From DATHBD01 sp035296325 (lineage in GTDB: Bacteria > Actinomycetota > Actinomycetes > Mycobacteriales > Micromonosporaceae): DNA of 50,722 nt. The notes under the pieces are model-generated. The model was not told where the DNA came from, searched no databases, and worked only from the letters and a program-made list of their open reading frames with translations. The position numbers were made by a program, and so were the translations under genes. This document shows, in pieces, positions 24,365 to 32,745 of the stretch; the stretch's first letter is position 1, and each line of letters starts with the position of its first letter. The stretch covers positions 1-50,722 of the forward strand of contig DATHBD010000003.1 of assembly GCA_035296325.1 (NCBI GenBank). The letters run 5' to 3'.

Positions 24365-24695
24365 CCTGCCATCACCGGCTCGCCCATCACCCGGCTGGCG
24401 GAGGCGTAGCCATTCGGCCGGTGGGCGGACCGGGCCTGCGGGCGTTACGCTGTAAACCGTCCGGCCGCACTGCGCGGATCCGGACGCCCCGTGGCCTCGT
24501 CGCGCGACGCGCGTGTCGAGTCCACCGTCGAGAAGAGGCGGTGGAGCCGGCGTCGAGTCGGCCCGCGGGCGAAGGCGTTCAAGCCAGTGACGCCTCATTT
24601 CGCTCCACCATGCGCTCATCCCGCCGATGCCCAAGGCACAAGCTTGTGCCGGGGCATTGCGCAGTGGGCGCAAATCCCGCTCCGAAGGAGCACCG
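24365..24695. other. Intergenic region before the sigma factor gene
   Basis: No gene supported. At 24310-24450 the opposite strand carries a short high-GC3 frame ending VVPIAADEIAIPPFGD with no start or ribosome site, perhaps the remnant of a gene tail. I found no GTTT-N15-GGGTA type stress promoter for the sigma gene. Confidence 0.45.
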
Positions 24696-25469
24696 ATGAC
24701 CGCAGTCCTGGACCGTGCCGTCCGTGACGACCACCACCGCGCCCTGCTGGCCCGACTGGGTGAACTCAGCGTCGATGACCCGGAACGCGCCGTGGTGCGT
24801 GACGAGGTGATCAAGGCGTTCCTGCCCATGGCGGGGTACCTGGCCCGCCGTTACGTCAACCGTGGCGAGGCCGCCGACGACCTGGTCCAGGTGGCCACCA
24901 TCGGCCTGATCAAGGCCGTGGACGGCTTCGACGGCGACCGCGGCGCCGGGTTCAGTAGTTACGCGGTCCCCACCATCGTCGGCGAACTGAAACGCCACTT
25001 CCGGGACAAGAGCTGGAGCATCCGCGTGCCCCGGGCGCTACAGGAACTGCATCTCAACATCTCCCGGGCAACGGACACCCTCACCCAGCGCCTCGGCCGC
25101 TCACCAACGGTGACCGACCTGGCACGGCACCTCTCCGTCGGCGAGGAAGAGATCCTTGATGCCCTCGACGCCGGCCGGGCGTACAACTCGCTGTCGCTGG
25201 ACGCCCCGATACCGGGCAGCGACGGCGCCCACATCGCCGACATGATCGGCGGAGACGACTCGGCCATCGGCCTGGTCGAGAACCGGCTGGCCCTCAAGCC
25301 GCTACTCGCCCAGTTGCCGCCGCGGGAGCAGCGCATCATCGCCCTGCGGTTCTTCGACAACCTCACCCAATCGGAGATCGCCGCACAGCTCGGCATATCG
25401 CAGATGCACGTGTCCCGGCTACTGAGCCAGTCACTGCGTCAGCTCCGGGAAGGTCTCCAGGTCTCCTGA
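24696..25469 (+). CDS. SigB/SigF/SigG-family stress sigma factor
   Basis: A 257-aa sigma-70 family factor with regions 2, 3 and 4 but no region 1. Region 2: AADDLVQVATIGLIKAVDGF and FSSYAVPTIVGELKRHFRD. Region 3: RSPTVTDLARHLSV. Region 4 HTH: TQSEIAAQLGISQMHVSRLL. This is the SigB/F/G type, usually controlled by an RsbW-like anti-sigma kinase, but no anti-sigma or anti-anti-sigma gene flanks it here. GAAGGAG ends 5 bases before ATG 24696. A longer in-frame start at 24627 lacks support. Confidence 0.9.
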   Translation: MTAVLDRAVRDDHHRALLARLGELSVDDPERAVVRDEVIKAFLPMAGYLARRYVNRGEAADDLVQVATIGLIKAVDGFDGDRGAGFSSYAVPTIVGELKRHFRDKSWSIRVPRALQELHLNISRATDTLTQRLGRSPTVTDLARHLSVGEEEILDALDAGRAYNSLSLDAPIPGSDGAHIADMIGGDDSAIGLVENRLALKPLLAQLPPREQRIIALRFFDNLTQSEIAAQLGISQMHVSRLLSQSLRQLREGLQVS

Positions 25470-25591
25470 CCCGTGACGCCGGCCGGCGCCGCCCGGAGCG
25501 AGAGCCGCAATCGGCGCCTCCGGAGGCTGCCGCGCGCATCGGGGCCGGCGACGGCGACGACCGGGAGTTCGCCACGATACGCTGTGCCGCG

Positions 25592-28546
25592 GTGGACTTC
25601 TCGGTTCTTGGGCCCCTTCAGGTAACCGTCGCCGGCCGTCCAATCCCGGTGCGGCGCGGGCTGCCGCGCGCAATGACCGTGCTGCTCCTGCTACGCCGCC
25701 GAGTCGCCACACCGGTCGAGGTCATCGTCGATCGACTCTGGACCGAGCCGCCAGCCGATTCCGCGAACGCCGTGCACCGGGTGGTCTCGTACCTGCGGCG
25801 TGCCCTCGGGCCGGAGGGCAGCGCACTCCTGGTGACACAGGCCTCGGGGTACGCCCTCCTGGTCGATGACGACGCCGTCGACGCGGCCCGGTTCGAGCGG
25901 CTGGTCCACCGGGCGCTCGCGGTCGATGCCGCCGCCCCGGCCGGCGGGCAGGCCCTCAACGACATCGACACGGCGCTCGGTCTGTGGCGGGGGGAGCCGC
26001 TGGCCGACGTGGCGCACCACGAGTGGGCGGCTGCCGAGGTGACCCGTCTCGACGAGGTGTACCTGCAGGCGCGGGAGGCTCGACTCGCGGCCCTGCTCGC
26101 GCTGGGCCGCCCGCACGAGGCGGTCACCGAAGCCCGCGCGCTGGTTGCGACCCATCCACTGCGGGAGCGACTGCATGCCCAGCTGATGGTGGCGCTCTAC
26201 CGCACCGGGCGCCAGGGCGAGGCGCTGCAGGCGTACGTCACCGCGCGTCACCGGCTCGCCCAGGAACTCGGCCTGGACCCCGGCCCGGAACTGCAGCAAC
26301 TCGAGCGCCGGATCCTCGCCCACGACGAGGGACTACACGCAGCGGCGGCGCCCCCGGAGCCCCCGCGTCCGGACCCACCCGCATCGCCTCCAGCGGCGGC
26401 GCAGCCGGCCTGGCCCGCGGCGCCCACCAGCCTGGTGGGGCGGAAGAAGGACCTCGATGACCTCGGCGACCTGCTGGCCCGGACCCGGCTACTGACGCTG
26501 ACCGGGCCGGGCGGCGCCGGAAAAACCCGACTGGCCTGCGAACTCTCCAGCCTGCACGCCGCCCAGGTCAACTGGTTCGTGGACCTCAGCGTGGTGGGGA
26601 GTGACGACCTGGTTGCCCCGACGGTGGCTCGTGCCGTTGGCTCGCCCGTGACGCCGGGCCACGACGTCGTTGAGGCCATCATCTCCAGGATCGGCACGTC
26701 GCGCGGCCTCCTCGTGCTGGACAACTGCGAGCACGTCGTGGATGCGGCGGGTGCGCTGGCGAGCCGCCTGCTGCGTGGCTGCCCGGATCTGGTGCAGGTG
26801 ACGACGAGTCGACGGCCGCTTCGGGTCGCCGGCGAGGTGACCTGGCCGGTACTCCCGCTGCGCCTGCCACCGCCCGGAGTTGCCACGCAACGTGAGGTGG
26901 CGGACTCGCCGGCCGCTCAGCTGTTCGCCGCCCGCGCCGCCGCCGTTCGACCCGGTCTGACCATCACCGACGCGAACGCGGCCGATGTCGCGGCCATTGT
27001 CCGCTCCCTGGACGGCCTGCCGCTGGCCATCGAACTCGCGGCGGCCCACGCCGACGTGCTGACCGTGAGCGCCATCCGACGCCGGCTGGCCGATCATTTC
27101 GAACTGCTCGAGACCGAGGTACGCGACACACCGGTCCGCCAACGCACGCTCCGTGCCGTCATCGATTCCAGCGTCAACCTGCTGACCGACGCCGAGCGAC
27201 GATGCTTCATACAGCTCGGGGTATTCGCCGGATCCTTCGATCTCGAGGCGGCCGCCGCGGTCACGGCCTGCGCGGCCTCTGACGGGTACCGGCTCACGGC
27301 GTCCCTGGTACGCCAGTCGCTGGTGGTCCCCACCGCCACGGGGCGCTACCGGCTGCTCGAATCACTGCGGGCGTACGCCGCGCAGGCACTCACCGCCGAC
27401 GCCGCCGACCACGACGTTCGCGGACGCCACCTGGACCACCTGATTGACCTGATGACCGCTGCGGACCGGCAGATCCGCACGGATGCGCAGGAGGAATGGC
27501 TGGTCCGGATCCGGGAGACCGTGCCCGACCTGCGGGCCGCTCTCGGCTGGTCACTGGGCGGTGCGGCGCCGGACCGGGGAGCGCTGCTCGCCGCGGCGTC
27601 GGCGTGGTACTGGACGCTGGAAGGCATGCTGGTCGAGGCGCGGCAGTGGCTCGACGCCGCCGAGGCGGTCCCGGCCCTCGATGATCGGGTGCGGGCGGCG
27701 CTCCGGCTGGGGGCCGGCCGGATCGCCGCCCCCCTGGGGGACCTGATCGGTGCCCGCACGGCCTGTACGGAGAGCGTGGAGATCAGCCGCCGGACCGGGG
27801 ACGACGCGATGATCGGGGCCGCGCTGGTGACCCTGGGCATCGCGCAGTGGGCGCTCGGCGACCTGGCCGGCGCGGCCGCATCGCACGACGAGGCCGTCGG
27901 ACGGCTCGCCACCGTCGGGGACACCTGGAACCGCACCGCCGCCCTGGTCCTGCGCTCACGTACCGCGATCGACGCCGGCGACGAACGGACCGACGAACGC
28001 ATCGACACGGCCATCGCCGCCGCTCGTCAGGAGCGGGAGAAACACCTCATCGGCCTCGCCGTCAGCCAACGGGCCCGTCGGGCCCTGCTGCTCGAGGATG
28101 CCCAAGCCGCCTACGACTCTGCGCAGGAGTGCCTCGCTGTCTGGCGCCAGGTCGGCTACCAGGAGGGCGAGATCGCCGCGCTGAACCTCCTCGGTCGCGC
28201 ATCAACGGCGCTCAATCGCACGGATCAGGCGGAGGAGTTTCTCCGTGAGTCGCTGCGGACGGCGGCCGGCATCCACCACCGCGGCGCACTCTGCGAAGGA
28301 CTCGAGTGCCTGGCAGCCGTCTTCCACGCCACCGGCCGGGACGAGCAGGCACTCCTCCTGTTGGCCGTGGCGGAGCGCGAGCGGCGCCACAGCGACATGC
28401 CGACACCGGCCGCCGACGCCGGTCAGCTCGCCGATCTGAGCAGACGCGTTCGGGACCGCCTCGGCGCTCCGATGAATTCCGCGTTGGCCGGAGTGAGATT
28501 CCTGACGGTCGACGGATTGCTCGACCAACTGGGCGTCAAGCGGTAG
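25592..28546 (+). CDS. SARP-family regulator with NB-ARC and TPR domains (AfsR-like)
   Basis: A 984-aa regulator. Residues 1-95 are an OmpR-like winged helix (FSVLGPLQVTVAGRPIPVR), 95-245 a bacterial transcriptional activator domain, then a Pro-rich linker. An NB-ARC/STAND ATPase follows, with P-loop LTGPGGAGKTRLA (about 302-314), Walker B LLVLDNCEHVVD (about 371-382) and TSRRPLR. The C-terminal third is helical TPR repeats. AfsR/SARP proteins activate secondary-metabolite or export genes after ATP-dependent switching (family knowledge). It reads toward the membrane protein and the first ABC module, the likely targets. GTG start; no strong ribosome site. Confidence 0.9.
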   Translation: MDFSVLGPLQVTVAGRPIPVRRGLPRAMTVLLLLRRRVATPVEVIVDRLWTEPPADSANAVHRVVSYLRRALGPEGSALLVTQASGYALLVDDDAVDAARFERLVHRALAVDAAAPAGGQALNDIDTALGLWRGEPLADVAHHEWAAAEVTRLDEVYLQAREARLAALLALGRPHEAVTEARALVATHPLRERLHAQLMVALYRTGRQGEALQAYVTARHRLAQELGLDPGPELQQLERRILAHDEGLHAAAAPPEPPRPDPPASPPAAAQPAWPAAPTSLVGRKKDLDDLGDLLARTRLLTLTGPGGAGKTRLACELSSLHAAQVNWFVDLSVVGSDDLVAPTVARAVGSPVTPGHDVVEAIISRIGTSRGLLVLDNCEHVVDAAGALASRLLRGCPDLVQVTTSRRPLRVAGEVTWPVLPLRLPPPGVATQREVADSPAAQLFAARAAAVRPGLTITDANAADVAAIVRSLDGLPLAIELAAAHADVLTVSAIRRRLADHFELLETEVRDTPVRQRTLRAVIDSSVNLLTDAERRCFIQLGVFAGSFDLEAAAAVTACAASDGYRLTASLVRQSLVVPTATGRYRLLESLRAYAAQALTADAADHDVRGRHLDHLIDLMTAADRQIRTDAQEEWLVRIRETVPDLRAALGWSLGGAAPDRGALLAAASAWYWTLEGMLVEARQWLDAAEAVPALDDRVRAALRLGAGRIAAPLGDLIGARTACTESVEISRRTGDDAMIGAALVTLGIAQWALGDLAGAAASHDEAVGRLATVGDTWNRTAALVLRSRTAIDAGDERTDERIDTAIAAARQEREKHLIGLAVSQRARRALLLEDAQAAYDSAQECLAVWRQVGYQEGEIAALNLLGRASTALNRTDQAEEFLRESLRTAAGIHHRGALCEGLECLAAVFHATGRDEQALLLLAVAERERRHSDMPTPAADAGQLADLSRRVRDRLGAPMNSALAGVRFLTVDGLLDQLGVKR

Positions 28547-28668
28547 CTGCTGTCGCGCCGGCAGGAGCCGGGACAGGTGAATGACAGGGCCGCGACAGGG
28601 TCGGCCGGGACGGTGAACGCACGAGTGAGGCGCTTCCCGCGCTCATCGACCCCGGAATGGAGCATCCC

Positions 28669-29412
28669 ATGTCATCTCGTACCGACTCCCGGACCACCGA
28701 CGCCCGGACCACCGACTCCCGGACCACCGCGGAACGCGCCGCCCGGGCGGGTCTGTGGCTGCTGCCCGCCTACGCCGTGCTGCTCGGGCTGGGCAACCTC
28801 ACCCACCAGCCGTCGATCAAGGAGTTCGACGCCTACGCCAGATACGTCACCACTGACATCTTCCTGGTCAGTCACCTCGGCGCCAGCATCTTCGGCGCGG
28901 GGATCGCCGTGCTGGGTGTCGTGGCCGTCACCGCGTTCCTCATCCGCGGTCGCGCCGCTGTCACGGCCGTGGTCGGGCTGGTGCTCACCACGATCACGAA
29001 CGTCTTCATGGCCGCCGCCTTCGGCAGTGCCACCTTCGTGCAGCCCGGCATCGGTCGGGCCCATCTCAACGGCGTTGCGGGCATGGAGGCCCTGAACGCT
29101 GACACCGCCTACGGGCCGGCACTCATCATCACCGCCGCCACGTCGACGTTCTTGTTCATCGTTTCAGGAATCGTGCTCGGCACAGCCATCGCCCGCACGA
29201 GTCCGCGGCTGCGCTGGGACGGCGTCGCATACGCCGCACTGATCCCGATCTACGCGCTGTCAGGCTTCCTGTTCCAGACCGTTCAGCCGATCGCGGGCTT
29301 CGTGCTGGCTGTCGTGACAGCCGCCCTCGCGGTGCGCCTGCCCGGCGCCGTCGCGGAATCCGGCACCGACCGCACCCCGGTACGCGCCGACAAGACGCCG
29401 GTCGCCGCCTAG
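28669..29412 (+). CDS. Polytopic membrane protein of unknown function
   Basis: A 247-aa protein. The first 25 residues hold three Ser/Ala-Arg-Thr-Thr-Asp units encoded by a 15-bp tandem repeat. About six membrane helices follow (LWLLPAYAVLLGLGN; DIFLVSHLGASIFGAGIAVLG; VVGLVLTTITNVFMAAAFG; LIITAATSTFLFIVSGIVLG; and two near the C-terminus), with a polar tail. I do not recognise a family. ATG 28669 has GGAG 6 bases upstream (an earlier ATG at 28657 does not). It lies 101 bases before the first ABC ATPase gene and may belong to that operon. Confidence 0.72.
   Translation: MSSRTDSRTTDARTTDSRTTAERAARAGLWLLPAYAVLLGLGNLTHQPSIKEFDAYARYVTTDIFLVSHLGASIFGAGIAVLGVVAVTAFLIRGRAAVTAVVGLVLTTITNVFMAAAFGSATFVQPGIGRAHLNGVAGMEALNADTAYGPALIITAATSTFLFIVSGIVLGTAIARTSPRLRWDGVAYAALIPIYALSGFLFQTVQPIAGFVLAVVTAALAVRLPGAVAESGTDRTPVRADKTPVAA
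28684..28728. repeat. Three 15-bp tandem units in a membrane protein gene
   Basis: Units GACTCCCGGACCACC, GACGCCCGGACCACC and GACTCCCGGACCACC in direct succession, in frame, encode Asp-Ser/Ala-Arg-Thr-Thr near the N-terminus. Confidence 0.85.
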
Positions 29413-29513
29413 CAGGCCCCCGGGCGGCCGTGCGAACGCCCCACCCCGCACCGCCGCCCGGCGTGGCGCGCACCCGCTCACTTTCATCCCGTCCAATGGC
29501 AAGGAGCCGGACA

Positions 29514-30446
29514 ATGATCGAGATTCAGGACCTGACCAAGGTGTACGGCCACAAGACCGCCGTGGACCACCTGACCGTGACCGTGCGACCCGGCGTGGTG
29601 ACCGGCTTCCTCGGCCCCAACGGGGCCGGCAAGTCCACCACCATGCGGCTGATCCTCGGCCTGGACCGCCCCTCCGGCGGACAGGTCCGCATCAACGGCC
29701 GCCGCTACGCCGAACACCGCGCCCCGCTGCACGAAGTGGGCGCTCTGCTGGAGGCGAAGGCGTTTCACCCCGGCCGCAGCGGCTACCACCATCTACTCGC
29801 CCTCGCCGCCACCAACGGCATCAGCAAGCGCCGGGTCCACCAGGTCATCACGATGGTCGGCCTGGACGACGTCGCCCGCCGCCGCACCCGCGGCTTCTCC
29901 CTCGGGATGGGCCAGCGCCTGGGCATCGCCGCGGCCCTCCTCGGCGACCCAGCGGTGATCATCCTTGACGAACCCGTCAACGGATTGGACCCAGACGGCA
30001 TCCGCTGGATCCGCGGCATCCTGCGCGACCTCGCCGCGCAGGGCCGCACCGTCTTCGTCTCGTCACACCTCATGAGCGAAATGGCGCTGACCGCCGACCA
30101 CCTCGTCATCGTCGGCCGCGGCCGGCTCCTCGCAGATGTCCCTACCGAACAGATGACCGCGACCTCCACCGCGGTCCGGGTGCGCACCCCACACGTGACC
30201 CAGCTTCGTACCGTCCTCGCCGGCGCGGATGTCACCGTCACCGACGACCGCGACGCCCTCACCGTCACCGGCCGAACCGCGGAGCAGATCGCGGAGCTGG
30301 CCTTCGCCCACCACCTCCTCCTCCAGGAACTCACCCCCGTTCACACCTCCCTGGAAGAGGCCTACCTCGCCCTGACCCGACACGACGTCGAGTACCAGGC
30401 CTCCCCCAACCCCGTCGCAGCCACGAGCCGGAGGGCCGCCGCATGA
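29514..30446 (+). CDS. ABC-2 type exporter ATPase, copy 1
   Basis: A 310-aa ATPase of the BcrA/CcmA type driving an ABC-2 exporter. Walker A GPNGAGKSTTM (about 35-45), Q-loop region EAKAFHPGRSGYHHL, signature FSLGMGQRLGIA (about 130-141, in place of LSGGQ), Walker B VIILDEPVNGLDP, and the switch His in SSHLMSEM. A C-terminal 90-residue domain ends SRRAAA. AAGGAG lies 7 bases before ATG 29514. It overlaps its permease as ATGA. A second copy with over 90% identity in the nucleotide-binding part (by eye) lies at 37007-37951. Confidence 0.92.
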   Translation: MIEIQDLTKVYGHKTAVDHLTVTVRPGVVTGFLGPNGAGKSTTMRLILGLDRPSGGQVRINGRRYAEHRAPLHEVGALLEAKAFHPGRSGYHHLLALAATNGISKRRVHQVITMVGLDDVARRRTRGFSLGMGQRLGIAAALLGDPAVIILDEPVNGLDPDGIRWIRGILRDLAAQGRTVFVSSHLMSEMALTADHLVIVGRGRLLADVPTEQMTATSTAVRVRTPHVTQLRTVLAGADVTVTDDRDALTVTGRTAEQIAELAFAHHLLLQELTPVHTSLEEAYLALTRHDVEYQASPNPVAATSRRAAA

Positions 30447-31306
30447 CCACCACCACGTCCCGGGACACCGCAATCGTCGCCACCCCGCGTGACGACCAGG
30501 CCACCATCCAGTCGCGACCCGCGAAGCCCCAGGCCTGGATCAGCATCGGACGGGTCACACATGCCGAATTGATCAAGTTGCTGACCGTTCGGTCCAGCTA
30601 CTCCGCGCTGCTCACCACCGTGCTGGCCCTCATCGGGATCGGCGCGTTCACGGCCTTCGGCGCGACCCTGCAACGGACCGCACCCGGCGGCGAAGCAGCC
30701 GTGGACCCCACCGGCGGCGCCCTCACCGGCGTCAACCTCGCCGTCTACATCGTTGCCGCCCTCGGCGTGCTGGCGGTGACCAGCGAGTACAGCACCGGCA
30801 CCATCAAGGCCACGCTCGCCGCCGTCCCGAACCGCTCCATACTGGTCTGGGCCAAGGTGCTCGCGGTCGCGTCGACCGTACTGCTCGTCGCGCTCCCATC
30901 GACGGTGATCGCCTTTTTCGCCGCCGATGCCGTCCTGGCGACGGCCGGCATCAAGGTCTCCCTGGCCGAGCCCGGCGTCCTACGCGCCGTCGTCGGTGCG
31001 GCGCTCTACCTGAGTGCCGTCGCACTCTTCGCCAGCGGTCTCGGCTGGCTCCTGCGCAGCACCGCCGGGGCACTGGCCACCCTCTTCGGCATCCTCGTGA
31101 TCCTGCCGGTGGCGGCGTACCTGCTGCCGCATGGCATCCGGACCAGCGTCATGCCGTACCTGCCGGACAGCGCCGGGATGGCCATCCTGCAGACCGCCCC
31201 CGGCCCGGCCCAACTCGCACCCTGGACCGGATTCGGCGTCTTCACCGCCTACACCGCCATCACCCTGATCGCCGCGGCCCTCGTCCTGCGCCGCCGCGAC
31301 ACCTGA
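30443..31306 (+). CDS. ABC-2 type exporter permease, copy 1
   Basis: A 287-aa membrane subunit with six helices: a polar N-terminal tail (1-45), THAELIKLLTVRSSYSALL entering helix 1, VYIVAALGVLAVTSEYSTGTIKATLAAVP (in parts; the family-typical EYSTGTIK loop), and closing helices with LFGILVILPVAAYLLP. It is the partner of the ATPase, whose stop it overlaps (ATGA). The exported substrate is unknown; relatives expel antibiotics or peptides. A close second copy lies at 37948-38814. Confidence 0.9.
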   Translation: MTTTTSRDTAIVATPRDDQATIQSRPAKPQAWISIGRVTHAELIKLLTVRSSYSALLTTVLALIGIGAFTAFGATLQRTAPGGEAAVDPTGGALTGVNLAVYIVAALGVLAVTSEYSTGTIKATLAAVPNRSILVWAKVLAVASTVLLVALPSTVIAFFAADAVLATAGIKVSLAEPGVLRAVVGAALYLSAVALFASGLGWLLRSTAGALATLFGILVILPVAAYLLPHGIRTSVMPYLPDSAGMAILQTAPGPAQLAPWTGFGVFTAYTAITLIAAALVLRRRDT

Positions 31307-31335
31307 CCACCCGGTACGACCGCAAGGGAGGAACC

Positions 31336-32610
31336 ATGAGAATCCGCAACGTCACCGCACTTCCGGTCCTGGCCGCCGCCACCGGACTACTGCTCACCCT
31401 TCCGGCCCCGGCGACCGCCGCGCCACATCGCGTCGACGGCACCCGGCACCAGCCCGCCGTCGAGTCGCCGCTGCGGCCGGCACTGGCGCCCATCGTGGCC
31501 GCTGGAGCGGTCGGAGCCGCTGGCATCGTCACCGACGGCCGGCACGTGCGGGCCGAAGCCGTTGGCCTGGCTGACGTGCGCGGCGACCAACCGATGCGGC
31601 CGGACCTCAACTTCCGCGTCGGCAGCGTCACGAAACCCATGGTGGCGACCGTCGTGCTGCAACTGGTCGGCGAGGGCAGGCTCGCACTGACCGACACCGT
31701 CGGACGCTGGCTGCCCGGGATCCTGCCCTACGCCGACCAGGTCACCATCCGGCACCTGCTCACCATGAGCAGCGGCGTCCCGGAGTACCTGCGCGGCCAA
31801 ATTGTGATCGACCTGCACACCACCACGGCGGGCCGGTTCCGGTCCTGGGCGCCCCGCGAGCTGGTAGCCCTGGTGGCCGACCGCCCACCCCGCTTCGCAC
31901 CGGGTACCCGGGTGGAATACTCCAACACCAACTACGTGCTGGCCGGCCTCATCGTGGAGGCCGCGACCGGTGCCGGCCTCGCCCACGAGCTACGTCGTCG
32001 GGTGTTCCGCCCGGCCGGGCTGCGCGACACCTCGGCGCCAGTCGACGGCACGAGCATCGCCGGGCGGAATGCCCACGGCTACAGCCTGCCGCTCGATCCG
32101 CAGACCGGGCCTGTGGAGATCGGCGAACCCGAGGACTTCACGGAGATCAACCCGTCCTTCGCGTGGGCGGCCGGCAACGTCGTATCGGACCTCGGCGATC
32201 TCACCCGGTACCTGAGCGCCCTACTGGGTGGTCGGCTGCTGCCGCCGGCGTTGCTGACCGAGATGAAAACGCCGGTGAGCACCGACGAACCCGACGTGGG
32301 GTACGGCTTGGGACTGGAGGTCATCACCACGCCATGCGGGCGGGTCATGGGCCACAACGGTGCCATCGCCGGGTTCCACACCATGGTCCTGAGCACCGAG
32401 GACGGCCGCCGACAGGTCGCCGTCATGGTCAACCAGTACTTCCTGAGCCGCGCCGCACTGGCGGCGTTCGACCGGGCCGTCCTTACCCTCATGGCGCGGT
32501 TGTTCCCAGGTCAGACGTGCAGCCGGGAGCTGTCCACTGCGCTGAGGACCACGTCGTCCATCACCGCCCCCGCGGCTGCTCCTGCGTCGCCGGGCGGTCA
32601 AACCGGCTGA
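31336..32610 (+). CDS. Secreted serine hydrolase (class C beta-lactamase/DD-peptidase fold)
   Basis: A 424-aa protein of the serine beta-lactamase-like superfamily (D-alanyl-D-alanine carboxypeptidase or esterase type). The signal peptide spans about 1-29 (hydrophobic AATGLLLTLPAPATAA). The catalytic SVTK is near residue 95, YSN near 195 and HNGA near 338, all three active-site motifs. The tail is Ala/Pro/Ser-rich. It lies 29 bases after the permease gene, so it probably belongs to the same transcript and acts outside the cell, on peptidoglycan or on an exported or toxic compound (inference). Confidence 0.88.
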   Translation: MRIRNVTALPVLAAATGLLLTLPAPATAAPHRVDGTRHQPAVESPLRPALAPIVAAGAVGAAGIVTDGRHVRAEAVGLADVRGDQPMRPDLNFRVGSVTKPMVATVVLQLVGEGRLALTDTVGRWLPGILPYADQVTIRHLLTMSSGVPEYLRGQIVIDLHTTTAGRFRSWAPRELVALVADRPPRFAPGTRVEYSNTNYVLAGLIVEAATGAGLAHELRRRVFRPAGLRDTSAPVDGTSIAGRNAHGYSLPLDPQTGPVEIGEPEDFTEINPSFAWAAGNVVSDLGDLTRYLSALLGGRLLPPALLTEMKTPVSTDEPDVGYGLGLEVITTPCGRVMGHNGAIAGFHTMVLSTEDGRRQVAVMVNQYFLSRAALAAFDRAVLTLMARLFPGQTCSRELSTALRTTSSITAPAAAPASPGGQTG

Positions 32611-32745
32611 GGGTGATCGCCGATCGGCTTTGGAGCGAGCCGCGGCCGATCCGGGAAACGTTGGGCAGCGGGTGCCGAGATTGCCGGACTTTGCCGCGTA
32701 CGCCGGACACGCCGACAGGGCGGTCCGGCGCACGCGGCCGTCCGC

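Noticed and set aside
24310..24450. Protein-like opposite-strand frame ending IPPFGD
   Set aside because: No start codon with a ribosome site; high GC3 is also expected from the overlapping EamA frame. Kept only as a possible gene remnant.
32611..32745. Inverted repeats between the serine hydrolase and the LAL gene as a bidirectional terminator
   Set aside because: The stems are 7 bp with long loops in 70% GC DNA, where such matches are common.
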